Shown here: one piece after another, positions 36,149 through 45,744 of the stretch
Numbering within the stretch: position 1 is the stretch's first letter
How the letters are laid out: each line of letters opens with the position of its first letter
DNA from: Pectinatus haikarae
GTDB lineage: Bacteria; Bacillota; Negativicutes; Selenomonadales; Selenomonadaceae
Length of the DNA: 64,000 nucleotides
Direction: 5' to 3'
NCBI RefSeq assembly: GCF_015732185.1
Contig: NZ_WIQM01000014.1
Coordinates: 62,001 to 126,000, forward strand
Made by a program: the position numbers and the translations under genes
Notes under the pieces: model-generated
Told to the model about the DNA's origin: nothing
What the model saw: only the letters and a program-made list of their open reading frames with translations
The model's database searches: none

Positions 36149-37318
36149 ATGCAGGCAGTTGAGATAAAAAAAGGAATCTATTGGGTTGGTGTTATTGATT
36201 GGAACTTGCGCAATTTTCATGGATATCGGACAGGCAGAGGATCTTCTTATAATGCTTATTTGATCATTGATGAGAAAATTACACTCATTGATACGGCAAA
36301 AATAAGCTTTAAGGATGAAATCTTAGAACGTATATCTTCTGTAATCGACCCATCAAAGATTGATTATATTATTTGCAACCATCTTGAACAGGATCATTCA
36401 GGATCTATTCCTGCGATAATGGAAAAATGCCCCTATGCACAAATTTTCACATGCATTCCAAACGGCTTAAAAAATATTCCCAAATTCTATGGCGATCTGA
36501 ATTACAAAGGCGTAAAGGCCGGTGACTCCTTAAATATCGGCTCAAGGACTTTAAATTTTATTCCTGTTCCTATGCTTCACTGGCCTGACAGCATGTTCAC
36601 CTACTGCCCGGAAGAGAAAATACTTTTTTCCAACGACGGTTTTGGTCAGCACTTTGCCGCTACTGAACGTTTTGACGATCAGGTGGATTTTGGTGTACTT
36701 ATGTATGAAGCGAAAAAATATTATGCCAACATATTGATGTTGTATGGGCGTCAGGCCAAAATCGCTCTTTCTGCCTTAAAAGATTTGAGTGTTGAAATGA
36801 TAGCCACGGGTCATGGAATAATCTGGAGAAAACATATACAGGAAATCATAGACAATTACAGCAAATGGGCAGAAGGGGAAACCAATGAAGAAGCTGTAGT
36901 AGTTTATGACAGCATGTGGCATTCTACCGAAACCATGGCCCGGACAATTACTGATGCATTTTCGTGCAGAAATATTCCTGTCTGCATGTACGACTTAAAG
37001 GAAAGTCATATATCAGATATAGTTACTGAAGTTCTCACAAAAAAATATCTGGCTGTCGGTTCACCCACTCTGAATAATAATATGATGCCTACAGTTGCGG
37101 CTTTTCTCTGCTACCTGAAAGGGCTGTCGCCAAAAGAACATAACAGACTTGCCTTTGCTTTTGGTTCTTATGGCTGGGGTGGGCAAAGTATAGGTCAGGT
37201 TGAGGATGAACTGAAAAGTTCCGGTTTTACCATTTGTCTGGATAAAATGAGTATAAAAAATATTCCTGCCAAGGAAGAATTGGAAAATATTACAAGGACA
37301 ATGCTTCAAAAATTTTAA
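36149..37318 (+). CDS. Flavodiiron protein (O2/NO reductase)
   Basis: The product is 389 aa. The metallo-beta-lactamase domain holds all diiron ligands: H78-x-E80-x-D82-H83 in NHLEQDHSG, H144, D163 and H222. The C-terminal part, from about 247, is a flavodoxin domain (VVVYDSMWHSTETMA) that binds FMN. There is no rubredoxin or other extension, so it is a class A protein. It reduces O2 to water or NO to N2O in anaerobes; which one dominates cannot be read from sequence. It stands alone with its own promoter and terminator. Confidence 0.95.
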   Translation: MQAVEIKKGIYWVGVIDWNLRNFHGYRTGRGSSYNAYLIIDEKITLIDTAKISFKDEILERISSVIDPSKIDYIICNHLEQDHSGSIPAIMEKCPYAQIFTCIPNGLKNIPKFYGDLNYKGVKAGDSLNIGSRTLNFIPVPMLHWPDSMFTYCPEEKILFSNDGFGQHFAATERFDDQVDFGVLMYEAKKYYANILMLYGRQAKIALSALKDLSVEMIATGHGIIWRKHIQEIIDNYSKWAEGETNEEAVVVYDSMWHSTETMARTITDAFSCRNIPVCMYDLKESHISDIVTEVLTKKYLAVGSPTLNNNMMPTVAAFLCYLKGLSPKEHNRLAFAFGSYGWGGQSIGQVEDELKSSGFTICLDKMSIKNIPAKEELENITRTMLQKF

Positions 37319-37382
37319 CAATATATAATATTTCTGTACCGGATAAAAAGAGCTAGAGCTAAATAGCGATTATTCCAAAAAT

Positions 37383-37426
37383 AAAAAGACTGCCAATGAA
37401 GAAAAAATTTCATTGGCAGTCTTTTT
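37383..37426. terminator. Bidirectional terminator between the flavodiiron gene and pstA
   Basis: An 18-bp perfect stem (AAAAAGACTGCCAATGAA and its complement) with an 8-nt loop, with A-run and T-run at its two ends, serves converging transcripts from both sides. Confidence 0.9.
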
Positions 37427-37431
37427 GTACT

Positions 37432-38292
37432 CTATTTACTTATGATCCCCATACGCTTCTGGATGATCCTAAGCGGAATAGTCAATATCAAATTAAAAAG
37501 CAAAATGACTATTATGAGCAGCGCACCTATCCCGTCAGCAATAAGCTCTCTATCCGGAACCAAACCCACTGACATCAGATACCACATATGCACAGCCAGA
37601 GTTTCTCCTGCTGCCGTGACATCAGTATCAAACATATGTCTTGATACCGTCGTGCCTGCAGTAAAAATCAAAATGGCTGTTTCACCCAAAGCACGACCTG
37701 CCGTCAGGATAATTCCCGTTATTATCCCGGCCAGCGACGACGGTAAAACGACCTTGTAAATAGTCTGCCATTTAGTTGCTCCCATTGCCAGGCTTGCTTC
37801 TCTATATGACTTAGGCACCAATTTAATAGATTCTTCTGTAACTCGCACTAAAAGAGGCAGATTCAAAAGAACTAACGTGAGTGTACCGCTTAATATGCTG
37901 AATCCCAATCCCATCATATTTACAAATATGATCATACCAAACAACCCCAGAACGATAGACGGCACAGTTGCCAAACTTTCTATACTGAGTCTGATAATTT
38001 TTGTGAGAATATTATCTTTTGCATATTCTGCCAGATATATTCCAGCGCCGAGTGCGATCGGTACAGATATTCCGAGCGATAAAAACAACAGATAAAACGA
38101 ATTGAATAATTGCCCGCCGACTCCTCCGCCTGCAGTGATATCACTTGATTTATTAAAAATAAAATCAAAGGAAAGCACCGGAAGACCCTTATACAAAATA
38201 TAACCAAGAAATACACACAGCAGAAGCAAAATAAAAAAACCGGTAAACCATAAAATACATATGGCTATTTTGTTCACAAGTTTAGCATTCAT
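37432..38292 (-). CDS. pstA: Phosphate ABC transporter permease PstA
   Basis: The product is about 286 aa with six predicted membrane helices and the permease loop EASLAMGATKWQTIYKVVLP. It pairs with PstC to form the phosphate channel. ATG 38292 overlaps the pstC stop (TAATG) and has GGAGGT 7 nt upstream; the longer open frame is not used. pstB, its ATPase, is encoded 6 kb away on the other strand. Confidence 0.95.
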   Translation of the reverse strand: MNAKLVNKIAICILWFTGFFILLLLCVFLGYILYKGLPVLSFDFIFNKSSDITAGGGVGGQLFNSFYLLFLSLGISVPIALGAGIYLAEYAKDNILTKIIRLSIESLATVPSIVLGLFGMIIFVNMMGLGFSILSGTLTLVLLNLPLLVRVTEESIKLVPKSYREASLAMGATKWQTIYKVVLPSSLAGIITGIILTAGRALGETAILIFTAGTTVSRHMFDTDVTAAGETLAVHMWYLMSVGLVPDRELIADGIGALLIIVILLFNLILTIPLRIIQKRMGIISK

Positions 38293-39176
38293 TATGCATA
38301 CCTCCGGGCGCCTATTCGTTTTATGAGCAGTATCATCAGCAGCGATACCACCAGCAGGACCAGCGCCATTAAGAATAATGCATTCCCCCATGCTGACCCG
38401 AAGGGTGTATTGCCCATTTCTATGACTATATCACTTGTCAGCGTTGCCGTCGGTGAAAATAAAGATGTAGGCAGCAGCGGTGTGTTGCCTATGACCATTT
38501 GCACCGCCATCGTTTCCCCAACAGCTCTTGCCATTGCCAAAACTATGGCGGTCAATATCCCCGGTGCAGCCGACGGTATAATGACTTTGTATAAGGTCTG
38601 CCAATATGTGGCACCCAATGCCAGTGATGCTTCCTCAAGAGGTTTAGGTACACCATTGAGCGCATCTTCACTGATACTGATTATCGTCGGCAGAATCATT
38701 ATGGACAGTATGAGCGATGTGACAAAAATACCATATCCCATACTTACGTTAAATACGATCCGTATGAACGGTATCATGACAGTTAAACCTATATAACCAT
38801 ATACCACAGAAGGAATAGCCACATAAAGATCCACTGCCGGACGCATCAGATCACGAAGTTTTTTTGGTGCTATTTTGGACATAAACACGGCACCCAAAAG
38901 GCCTATGGGAGTACCTATAATTATCGCCAGCAATGTCACGGCTACAGATCCCAATATAAAACTTAAAGCCCCATATTTATGCATACCGGGGTTCCATTTA
39001 TCGGTGAAAAAAAATTCAGCAGGGCTGACGTCCTGAAACGTCATCAGCCCCTGCTTACCGACAAAAAATATAATGGAAAAAATTATTATGGTCATCAATG
39101 CCGCACAAGCGATAAACAAATACCGCACATATCGATCATATACTAATTTTCGTTGATGATTGAAATCTTTTTCCAT
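38292..39176 (-). CDS. pstC: Phosphate ABC transporter permease PstC
   Basis: The product is 294 aa with hydrophobic helices starting at about residue 17 and the loop EASLALGATYWQTLYKVIIP. It is the second permease of the high-affinity phosphate importer. It lies 18 nt after pstS and is coupled to pstA. Confidence 0.95.
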   Translation of the reverse strand: MEKDFNHQRKLVYDRYVRYLFIACAALMTIIIFSIIFFVGKQGLMTFQDVSPAEFFFTDKWNPGMHKYGALSFILGSVAVTLLAIIIGTPIGLLGAVFMSKIAPKKLRDLMRPAVDLYVAIPSVVYGYIGLTVMIPFIRIVFNVSMGYGIFVTSLILSIMILPTIISISEDALNGVPKPLEEASLALGATYWQTLYKVIIPSAAPGILTAIVLAMARAVGETMAVQMVIGNTPLLPTSLFSPTATLTSDIVIEMGNTPFGSAWGNALFLMALVLLVVSLLMILLIKRIGARRYA

Positions 39177-39194
39177 ATTTTTTACCTTTGTAAA

Positions 39195-40070
39195 TTACTT
39201 TTTCATTTTATTGACTGGAATAAATCCTAATTTTTCAACCTGTGAATTTTGGAATTCATCACCCATTACATAATCAATGAATGCTTTTACCGCACCTTTA
39301 GGTTCACCTTTAGTGTACATGTGTTCATAACCGTAAACAGGATATTTACCGTCAATAACTGCCTGTGCAGAGAAAGCTACTCCATCAAGAGAAAATGTTT
39401 TTACACTTTTATCAGCATAAGCCCCATCCACATAACCGATAGATCCGGGAGTTGTCGCCACGCCTTTTAATACAGCACCGTTTGAATCCTGAATTGACGC
39501 ATTATCAGTAAATTCCTGTCCCTTGAGGATAGTAGCGGTGATAATAGCGCGGGAACCGGAAGATTTAGCACGATGAATAATAGTGATGGGCTGATCATCT
39601 CCGCCGACTTCTTTCCAATTAGTGATTTTCCCAGTAAATATATCTGTTGCCTGCTGCATAGTCAGATTCGAAACTTTATTGTCCGTACTGGTTATCAATA
39701 CAAAAGGTGCGACAGCAACTTTATGATCGACAAGACCTTTATCCTTATATTCATCTGGCAGATCAACGTCTGAATTACCTATATCAACTGCACCTTCAGA
39801 TACCTGATTCATGCCGGTGAACGATCCACCGCCTGCAATATTTATAGTAACTTTTTCGTGTTCTTTTTCAAAAGCTTCCTGCGCAGGTTTCAACATTGGC
39901 AGCAATGCCGTAGAACCTGAAGCTGATACCTTGCCTTCAAGAGCAGTTTTATCACCGCTGCCTGAAGAAGCCGCGCTGTTGTCACTGCTGCCGCAGCCTG
40001 CAAACAGCATCGTACTTACCACCATAGTTCCAAGAACAGCCAACAATTTTTTCTTTCCGCTAAAAAGCAT
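39195..40070 (-). CDS. pstS: Phosphate-binding lipoprotein PstS
   Basis: The product is 291 aa. A lipoprotein signal (VSTMLFAGC) is followed by the phosphate-binding fold: SGSTALLPMLKPAQEAF, GGGSFTGMNQV, SDVDLP, and HRAKSSGSRAIIT for phosphate contacts. It captures phosphate outside the inner membrane for PstCA. ATG 40070 has GGAGG 7-8 nt upstream. A Pho box lies about 110 nt upstream. Confidence 0.96.
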   Translation of the reverse strand: MLFSGKKKLLAVLGTMVVSTMLFAGCGSSDNSAASSGSGDKTALEGKVSASGSTALLPMLKPAQEAFEKEHEKVTINIAGGGSFTGMNQVSEGAVDIGNSDVDLPDEYKDKGLVDHKVAVAPFVLITSTDNKVSNLTMQQATDIFTGKITNWKEVGGDDQPITIIHRAKSSGSRAIITATILKGQEFTDNASIQDSNGAVLKGVATTPGSIGYVDGAYADKSVKTFSLDGVAFSAQAVIDGKYPVYGYEHMYTKGEPKGAVKAFIDYVMGDEFQNSQVEKLGFIPVNKMKK

Positions 40071-40154
40071 TTTAAAACCTCCAAAATAAATTTTATGTAA
40101 GATTTCAGCTGCAGCATATATCCGCCACGCATACATCTTCCGTGCTTTATGTTC

Positions 40155-40208
40155 ATTCTATCGTATCCTTCGCGCCAGCTTGTTACGTATTTGTTAAGGT
40201 TTTGTTAA
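40155..40208 (-). promoter_or_regulatory. Pho box and pstS promoter
   Basis: On the minus strand the region reads TTAACA-N5-TTAACA-N5-GTAACA (40208-40181), an 11-bp-periodic PhoP box. A -10 TAGAAT (40160-40155) follows after exactly 20 nt. The box takes the place of a -35, as in PhoP-activated promoters of Bacillus. Confidence 0.8.
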
Positions 40209-40211
40209 GTG

Positions 40212-40240
40212 TTGACGGAAATTATATTTCTCAATAGGAT
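40212..40240 (+). promoter_or_regulatory. Sigma-A promoter of phoP
   Basis: TTGACG-N17-TAGGAT on the plus strand. Its -35 is only 3 nt from the Pho box, so PhoP bound there could also control phoP-ppx-ppk. Confidence 0.6.
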
Positions 40241-40306
40241 ATCGGTAAAATTTAGCGAAGGTATTATGTAAGTTCAACACAAATTCAATGATAATGGAGA
40301 GTTTAA

Positions 40307-40990
40307 ATGAAGATTTTAGTCGTTGATGATGAAGCACCTATTCGTGAGTTACTGGTTTTTAATCTAAAAAAGAATGGTTATGACACTGTTACCGCCGATA
40401 ATGGTTTGACCGCCGTGGAACTTGCCCAATCGGAAAAGGACCTTTCATTGATCCTGCTGGATATTATGCTGCCGCAGATAGACGGTTTTGAAGTGTGCCG
40501 GCGTCTTAAACAGAATAAGGCAACATCAAAAATTCCTATAATCATGATAACTGCCAAAGATGAAGAAATAGATAAGGTACTTGGACTCGAACTTGGTGCG
40601 GACGATTACACAACAAAACCATTTGGCATGCGTGAACTGATTGCACGCGTCAAGGCTGTCCTGAGACGCAGCACAAAAGACCAGCCGGAGGGTGAGCTAA
40701 TTATCGGGCCTTTAAAAATCAATTTCAATGCTTATACTGCTTCTCTCAACAATGAGCAGCTTATGCTTACACCCAAGGAATATGATCTGCTGAAATTATT
40801 TGTCACAAATGAAGGCAAAGCATTTTCACGCGATGAACTTCTGGAAAAGGTCTGGGGGTATGAATATTACGGTGACACAAGAACAGTGGATGTACATGTC
40901 CGTCATCTGCGGGCAAAGCTGCAATCCGAACCATCAATAAGTGACGGAATAAAAACGGTGCGCGGTGTCGGTTATCGTTTTACAAAATAA
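40307..40990 (+). CDS. phoP: Phosphate response regulator PhoP/PhoB
   Basis: The product is 227 aa. The receiver domain has acidic pair D7-D8, phospho-acceptor D52 in LLDIMLPQIDG, and T/K switch residues in MITAKDE. The DNA-binding winged helix is OmpR-type (LTPKEYDLLKLFVTNEG, TRTVDVHVRHLRAKL). Divergence from pstSCA and linkage to ppx, ppk, pstB, phoU and phoR identify it as the phosphate regulator. The cognate kinase is the gene at 45745. Confidence 0.92.
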   Translation: MKILVVDDEAPIRELLVFNLKKNGYDTVTADNGLTAVELAQSEKDLSLILLDIMLPQIDGFEVCRRLKQNKATSKIPIIMITAKDEEIDKVLGLELGADDYTTKPFGMRELIARVKAVLRRSTKDQPEGELIIGPLKINFNAYTASLNNEQLMLTPKEYDLLKLFVTNEGKAFSRDELLEKVWGYEYYGDTRTVDVHVRHLRAKLQSEPSISDGIKTVRGVGYRFTK

Positions 40991-41050
40991 TTTTTTCATT
41001 ATCTAAAAAAATAATTTTCCCCTATTTTGAAAACAGTGAGGCGATCTTTA

Positions 41051-41986
41051 ATGTATGCAGTAATAGATATCGGTTCCAATACCATCCGGCTTGTAATTTA
41101 CAAGATAGAGAACGGTTCATATACGGTTCTCCTCAATAAAAAAGAAATGGCAGCGCTGGCTTCTTACGTCAATGATAATATGATGAGCGCTGCCGGCATA
41201 GATAAAGCATGCCACATCTTATTGATATTTAAAAAAATAGCCGGTGATCTGAATATAGAAGAAATCCATGCATTTGCCACTGCAGCTCTGAGAAATATTT
41301 CCAACAGTGAATATGCCGTAAAGGAAATAGAAGACAGAACAGGCTTAAAAATAAATGTTATCAGCGGAAAGACAGAAGCTACCTTGGATTTCATCGGTGC
41401 CGCAAGAACTGTCAGTCTCACCAGCGGCCTTTTGATCGACATAGGCGGTGCGAGTACAGAGCTGGTAGCCTATGAAGAAATGAAAATAAAACAGGCAATC
41501 AGTCTGCCTATAGGTTCACTGAGTGCTTATCGCAAATATGTTATGCATTTCTTCCCTAATAAGGATGAGCAGAAAAAGATCCGAGGGAAAGTTTTACAGC
41601 TTCTGGACAAACAGGAATCCCAAAGCTTTGCTCCGGATTATCCCGATATTTGCGGTGTAGGCGGAACTATCAGATCTACTAAGGATGTGTACAATTCTCT
41701 TTTTGGTCTGAGCCTGCAAAATAGAAATATGCGCGCGGAATATATAAACGGAATAATAAAACCGTTTTTAAGCAAAAAAAGTAAAACCCATATTGACCGC
41801 CGCACGCTGGATACACTGCTTGATATTGTTCCTGATCGCATCCGCACTATTTTACCGGGTATGATCATATTGGAAACCCTGATCACTCGTTTCAATGCAA
41901 AATCGATTCTTATAAGCCGGGCCGGTGTCCGTGAAGGTTATTTAACAAAAATGATATTAAAAGAATTCGATGATATTGAGGTGTAG
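41051..41986 (+). CDS. ppx: Exopolyphosphatase Ppx/GppA family
   Basis: The product is 311 aa. The ASKHA fold shows AVIDIGSNTIRLVIY at the start and LLIDIGGASTELVAYE for the second phosphate loop; GVGGTIRSTK comes later. It removes phosphate from polyphosphate or acts on pppGpp. It is shorter than E. coli Ppx because the C-terminal domain is absent. ATG 41051 with GAGG 9 nt upstream is chosen. The ppk start is 5 nt after its stop, so synthesis and breakdown enzymes share one transcript. Confidence 0.93.
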   Translation: MYAVIDIGSNTIRLVIYKIENGSYTVLLNKKEMAALASYVNDNMMSAAGIDKACHILLIFKKIAGDLNIEEIHAFATAALRNISNSEYAVKEIEDRTGLKINVISGKTEATLDFIGAARTVSLTSGLLIDIGGASTELVAYEEMKIKQAISLPIGSLSAYRKYVMHFFPNKDEQKKIRGKVLQLLDKQESQSFAPDYPDICGVGGTIRSTKDVYNSLFGLSLQNRNMRAEYINGIIKPFLSKKSKTHIDRRTLDTLLDIVPDRIRTILPGMIILETLITRFNAKSILISRAGVREGYLTKMILKEFDDIEV

Positions 41987-41990
41987 CAAA

Positions 41991-44045
41991 ATGATAAAAA
42001 AAATTAATCCTGTATATACTCAAAATCGTGAATTATCTTGGCTCAAATTTAATGAACGTGTTTTGGAAGAGGCTGAGGACGAAACAGTTCCCCTTTATGA
42101 GCGTTTGAAATTTTTAGCTATTTTTAATAGCAATCTGGATGAATTTTATATGATACGTGTCGGCAGCCTTTATGATCTCTCACTTGAAAACACATTGAAA
42201 TTTGACAATAAAAGTTTTTTGACACCAAGTCAGCAGCTGGAAAAAATATTTGCAGCCACAAAGGTTTTATATAAAAAAAGGGCTGTACTTTCTGCAAAAC
42301 TAGAACGTGCCTGTAATGCTGCCGGCATACAGCGTAAAAAATCCGGCAGACTCGGCAAAATTGAACAGGCCTTCGTAAAAGACTATTTTCAAACACAAAT
42401 ATTCCCTCTCCTGTCGCCGCTGGTAATAAATGTGCGCCATCCCTTTCCTCATTTAACAAATAAAGCTCTTTACATCGCCGTCTCTTTAAAGGAAAAGAAA
42501 AATAATATCCTGGGGATCATTCCTATTCCTCAAAATCTTCCCAAGCTGCTTTACCTGCCGGGCAGAAAAACAAAATATATATTGTTGGAAGATATTGTCC
42601 TTCATTACGCTGAAAAAATATTCAATCTTTATAATGTCGAGAAAAAAGCAATTATCAGCGTGACTCGCAATGCAGATATAAGTCTCGATGACGAAGAATT
42701 CGAGCTCGGTGAAGATTACTTGCAGCACATGCGCAAAAGCTTAAAGAAGCGGGGAAAACTTGCTGCGGTGCGTATGGAAATAAACGGAGAGACATCTCCG
42801 TCTATGCTCAATTATCTGATTGATCATTTGAACATAAAAAAAGAACAAATATTTTTCTGCCGTACACCTATAAATCTTTCTTATCTTCTCTCCTTTGCTG
42901 AAAAACTTACAGTCGAACAAAAAACGCTTTTTATGTATCCCCCGTTTACACCTTCTAATAAATGCTCTATACCACAAAATACCGGCATGATCGAATATAT
43001 ACGGCATAAGGACTTGCTTTTGAATTATCCCTACCAAAGTTTTGATTTATTTTTAAAACTGATAAAAGAAGCCGTTTATGATGATTCTGTTTTCGCCATA
43101 AAGATAACCATTTATCGTATAGGAAAAAGAAAAGCCAAGCTGATACAGCTGCTCGCAATAGCCGCTGAGCTTGGCAAAGAAGTCACCGTTTTAATGGAAT
43201 TGCGCGCCCGCTTCGATGAAGCTAATAATATAAGCTGGGCAGAAATGCTCCAGGATGCCGGCTGCAAGGTAATATACGGCATAGAAGGTTATAAGGTTCA
43301 TGCCAAAATATGTCTCATAATGCGCCGGGAAAACAGTAAAATAGAATACATCACCCAGATAGGCACCGGTAACTATAATGCTCAGACAGCCAGCCTTTAC
43401 ACGGATCTTGCTCTTTTCACCACATCAGACGATATAGGCCTTGATGCCGTCCAGTTTTTTCAAAATATGGGGACAGATAATCTCCATGGTAATTATAATT
43501 CCCTTTTATCTGCACCGAACAGTCTGAAACCAGATTTAATACGCCTTATCCATGAAGAACGGGACCGTGCTATAAATGGGCAAATATCTCATATATTGCT
43601 CAAAATGAATTCACTTACGGATCGTGAACTCATTGATGCTCTGGCAGAAGCTTCACAGGCGGGTGTCAAGATAAAAATGATCATCCGCGGCATCTGCTGC
43701 ATTAAGCCTGGAATAAAGGACAAGACAGACAATATAAAAGTCATAAATATTGTAGGTAGATTTTTGGAACATTCACGGATATTTTGTTTTGGCAGCGGAG
43801 AAAATACTAAAATTTATATTTCTTCCGCTGATTGGATGACCAGGAATACAGAACACCGCGTGGAAATAGCATGTCCGATCTATGATGCGGATTTGAAAGA
43901 GACCATTTACCAGAGTATGCTCATCATGTGGCGCGACACTGTAAAAGCGCGCCAGCTTAATGCCGACGGCAATTATGAGAAACTTTCCGCAAAGCTTCCC
44001 CGGTTCGACAGCCAAACATTTTTTCTGAAGCAATATACAGAATAG
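41991..44045 (+). CDS. ppk: Polyphosphate kinase 1
   Basis: The product is 684 aa, full family length. NRELSWLKFNERVLEEAEDE begins the N domain. H437 in YKVHAKICLI matches the autophosphorylated His435 of E. coli; GTGNYNAQTA follows, and H622 lies in NTEHRVEIACPI. It makes polyphosphate from ATP reversibly. AGGTG sits 7 nt before ATG 41991. Confidence 0.97.
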   Translation: MIKKINPVYTQNRELSWLKFNERVLEEAEDETVPLYERLKFLAIFNSNLDEFYMIRVGSLYDLSLENTLKFDNKSFLTPSQQLEKIFAATKVLYKKRAVLSAKLERACNAAGIQRKKSGRLGKIEQAFVKDYFQTQIFPLLSPLVINVRHPFPHLTNKALYIAVSLKEKKNNILGIIPIPQNLPKLLYLPGRKTKYILLEDIVLHYAEKIFNLYNVEKKAIISVTRNADISLDDEEFELGEDYLQHMRKSLKKRGKLAAVRMEINGETSPSMLNYLIDHLNIKKEQIFFCRTPINLSYLLSFAEKLTVEQKTLFMYPPFTPSNKCSIPQNTGMIEYIRHKDLLLNYPYQSFDLFLKLIKEAVYDDSVFAIKITIYRIGKRKAKLIQLLAIAAELGKEVTVLMELRARFDEANNISWAEMLQDAGCKVIYGIEGYKVHAKICLIMRRENSKIEYITQIGTGNYNAQTASLYTDLALFTTSDDIGLDAVQFFQNMGTDNLHGNYNSLLSAPNSLKPDLIRLIHEERDRAINGQISHILLKMNSLTDRELIDALAEASQAGVKIKMIIRGICCIKPGIKDKTDNIKVINIVGRFLEHSRIFCFGSGENTKIYISSADWMTRNTEHRVEIACPIYDADLKETIYQSMLIMWRDTVKARQLNADGNYEKLSAKLPRFDSQTFFLKQYTE

Positions 44046-44111
44046 GCTGCCTCATTCTGACTGTAAAATAAATAGAAACCAAACAAAAAGTCAATGCCGT
44101 TTTATCTTTTA

Positions 44112-44165
44112 TTTACAATAATTTAACATTTAACTAACAATCAAAATTACTTTCCATGCTATATT
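44112..44165 (+). promoter_or_regulatory. Second Pho box and pstB promoter
   Basis: TTTACA-N5-TTAACA-N5-CTAACA (44112-44139), then -10 TATATT at 44160-44165 after exactly 20 nt. Spacing and repeat count match the pstS box. Confidence 0.8.
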
Positions 44166-44195
44166 TGTCATTAAGATGTATCAGGAGGAAATAAA

Positions 44196-44951
44196 ATGCA
44201 ATATAAAATGCAGGCCAAAAATTTGAATTTATATTACGGCAGCAAACAGGCTTTATTTAATATCTCACTTGATGTTCCGTCCAACAAGGTCGTTGCTCTG
44301 ATCGGTCCTTCCGGCTGCGGCAAGTCTACTTTTCTGAAAACACTTAACCGTATGAATGATTTAATAGACAGTGTACATATTGACGGCGATATATTTTTGG
44401 ACGGAAACGATATATATGCCCCTGATACAGACATCGTATATCTGCGCAAGCGTGTCGGTATGGTATTCCAGCGCCCTAATCCGTTTCCTATGTCCATATA
44501 TGAAAATATAGCATATGGTCCCCGCATTCATGGCACAAGAAATAAAAACCAGCTGAACGAAATAGTGGAAAAAAGTCTTCGCAACGCTGCCTTATGGGAT
44601 GAAGTGAAAGATCGTCTCAATGATTCTGCAATGGGAATGTCCGGTGGTCAGCAGCAGCGCCTCTGTATAGCGCGCGTACTTGCGGTCGAACCGGAAGTCA
44701 TTCTCATGGATGAACCGTGTTCCGCACTTGATCCTATTTCCACTATGAAGATAGAAGAACTGGTAGCCGAATTGAAAAAAAATTACACTATCGTAATGGT
44801 AACCCATAACATGCAGCAGGCCGCACGTGTATCTGATTATACAGCATTTTTCCTCAACGGAAAATTAATCGAACACGACATAACAGATGTAATATTTACC
44901 AACCCTGCCGACAAACAAACTGAAGATTACATATCCGGACGTTTCGGCTAA
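44196..44951 (+). CDS. pstB: Phosphate ABC transporter ATPase PstB
   Basis: The product is 251 aa. Walker [20 protein letters not shown], signature [15 protein letters not shown], Walker [15 protein letters not shown]-loop [13 protein letters not shown]: all motifs intact. It powers PstCA. AGGAGG lies 6-8 nt before the ATG. It is transcribed away from pstSCA under its own Pho box, 18 nt before phoU. Confidence 0.97.
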   Translation: MQYKMQAKNLNLYYGSKQALFNISLDVPSNKVVALIGPSGCGKSTFLKTLNRMNDLIDSVHIDGDIFLDGNDIYAPDTDIVYLRKRVGMVFQRPNPFPMSIYENIAYGPRIHGTRNKNQLNEIVEKSLRNAALWDEVKDRLNDSAMGMSGGQQQRLCIARVLAVEPEVILMDEPCSALDPISTMKIEELVAELKKNYTIVMVTHNMQQAARVSDYTAFFLNGKLIEHDITDVIFTNPADKQTEDYISGRFG

Positions 44952-44969
44952 GAAAGGAAGATCTTGCTA

Positions 44970-45626
44970 ATGGAAAATCAAGTGACAAGAAAAGCTTATA
45001 TTGAAGACCTTGCAAGGATACAGGAAAAAATTGTTGAAATGGGGATAGCGGCAGAAACAGCTGCTAAAAATTCAATAAAAGCTCTTTTAAATTTCGATAA
45101 AAAATTGGCAGCACAGGTAATGGAGAATGATGATATTATTGACCAGCTGCTTATCGAAACAGAGGACGCCTGCATCTTACTTATAGCCAAACAGCAGCCA
45201 ATAGCCCATGATCTTAGAGTGATCGCTACATCTTTTAAAATTTCCACAGATTTAGAACGTATAGGTGATCATGCCTTTGATATAGCAAGAATTACCAGTA
45301 ACCTAGAAAAACCTTTTAATTTTGACAAATCCCATATAAAAGCGTTATCTGACTGTGCCATATCAATGATCAACATGTCCATCAAGGCTTATAAAAATGC
45401 TGATGTGAATTTAGCCGAAAAAGTCTGCAACGAAGATGATAATGCGGATTCTCTTTTTGCCAAAACATTGACAGAAATCTCCGACCATACATTGGCAGGC
45501 GCTGTACCGGAATTTGTTTTTATATCGCGTTATCTTGAAAGAATAGGTGACCATGCCACCAATATTGCCGAATGGGTCATATATTTGGAAACAGCCGAAC
45601 GTATGCGCAAGACAAAAAAAATTTAG
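44970..45626 (+). CDS. phoU: Phosphate signalling protein PhoU
   Basis: The product is 218 aa with two three-helix repeats, each carrying the metal-cluster motif: ATSFKISTDLERIGDHAFDI and VFISRYLERIGDHATNIAEW. It links PstB status to the PhoR kinase and limits phosphate uptake. ATG 44970 is preferred; TTG 44964 lies closer to the AAGGA and is an alternative. Confidence 0.95.
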   Translation: MENQVTRKAYIEDLARIQEKIVEMGIAAETAAKNSIKALLNFDKKLAAQVMENDDIIDQLLIETEDACILLIAKQQPIAHDLRVIATSFKISTDLERIGDHAFDIARITSNLEKPFNFDKSHIKALSDCAISMINMSIKAYKNADVNLAEKVCNEDDNADSLFAKTLTEISDHTLAGAVPEFVFISRYLERIGDHATNIAEWVIYLETAERMRKTKKI

Positions 45627-45652
45627 AAAATAGTCTGTTTTTCTACACGTAA

Positions 45653-45684
45653 CCCTCAGTATTATAATGTACTGAGGGCTTTTA
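45653..45684 (+). terminator. Terminator after phoU
   Basis: CCCTCAGTA (45653-45661) pairs with TACTGAGGG (45670-45678), followed by CTTTTA. Confidence 0.8.
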
Positions 45685-45708
45685 CATTTTCAGCATGAGT
45701 GATACAAT
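45681..45708 (+). promoter_or_regulatory. Promoter of phoR
   Basis: TTTACA-N16-TACAAT with a TG-type extended -10 (TGATACAAT). The -35 begins in the tail of the phoU terminator. No Pho box is seen here. Confidence 0.6.
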
Positions 45709-45744
45709 AAAGCTGTTTCGTTATAAATGGAAAGGAATTTGCCG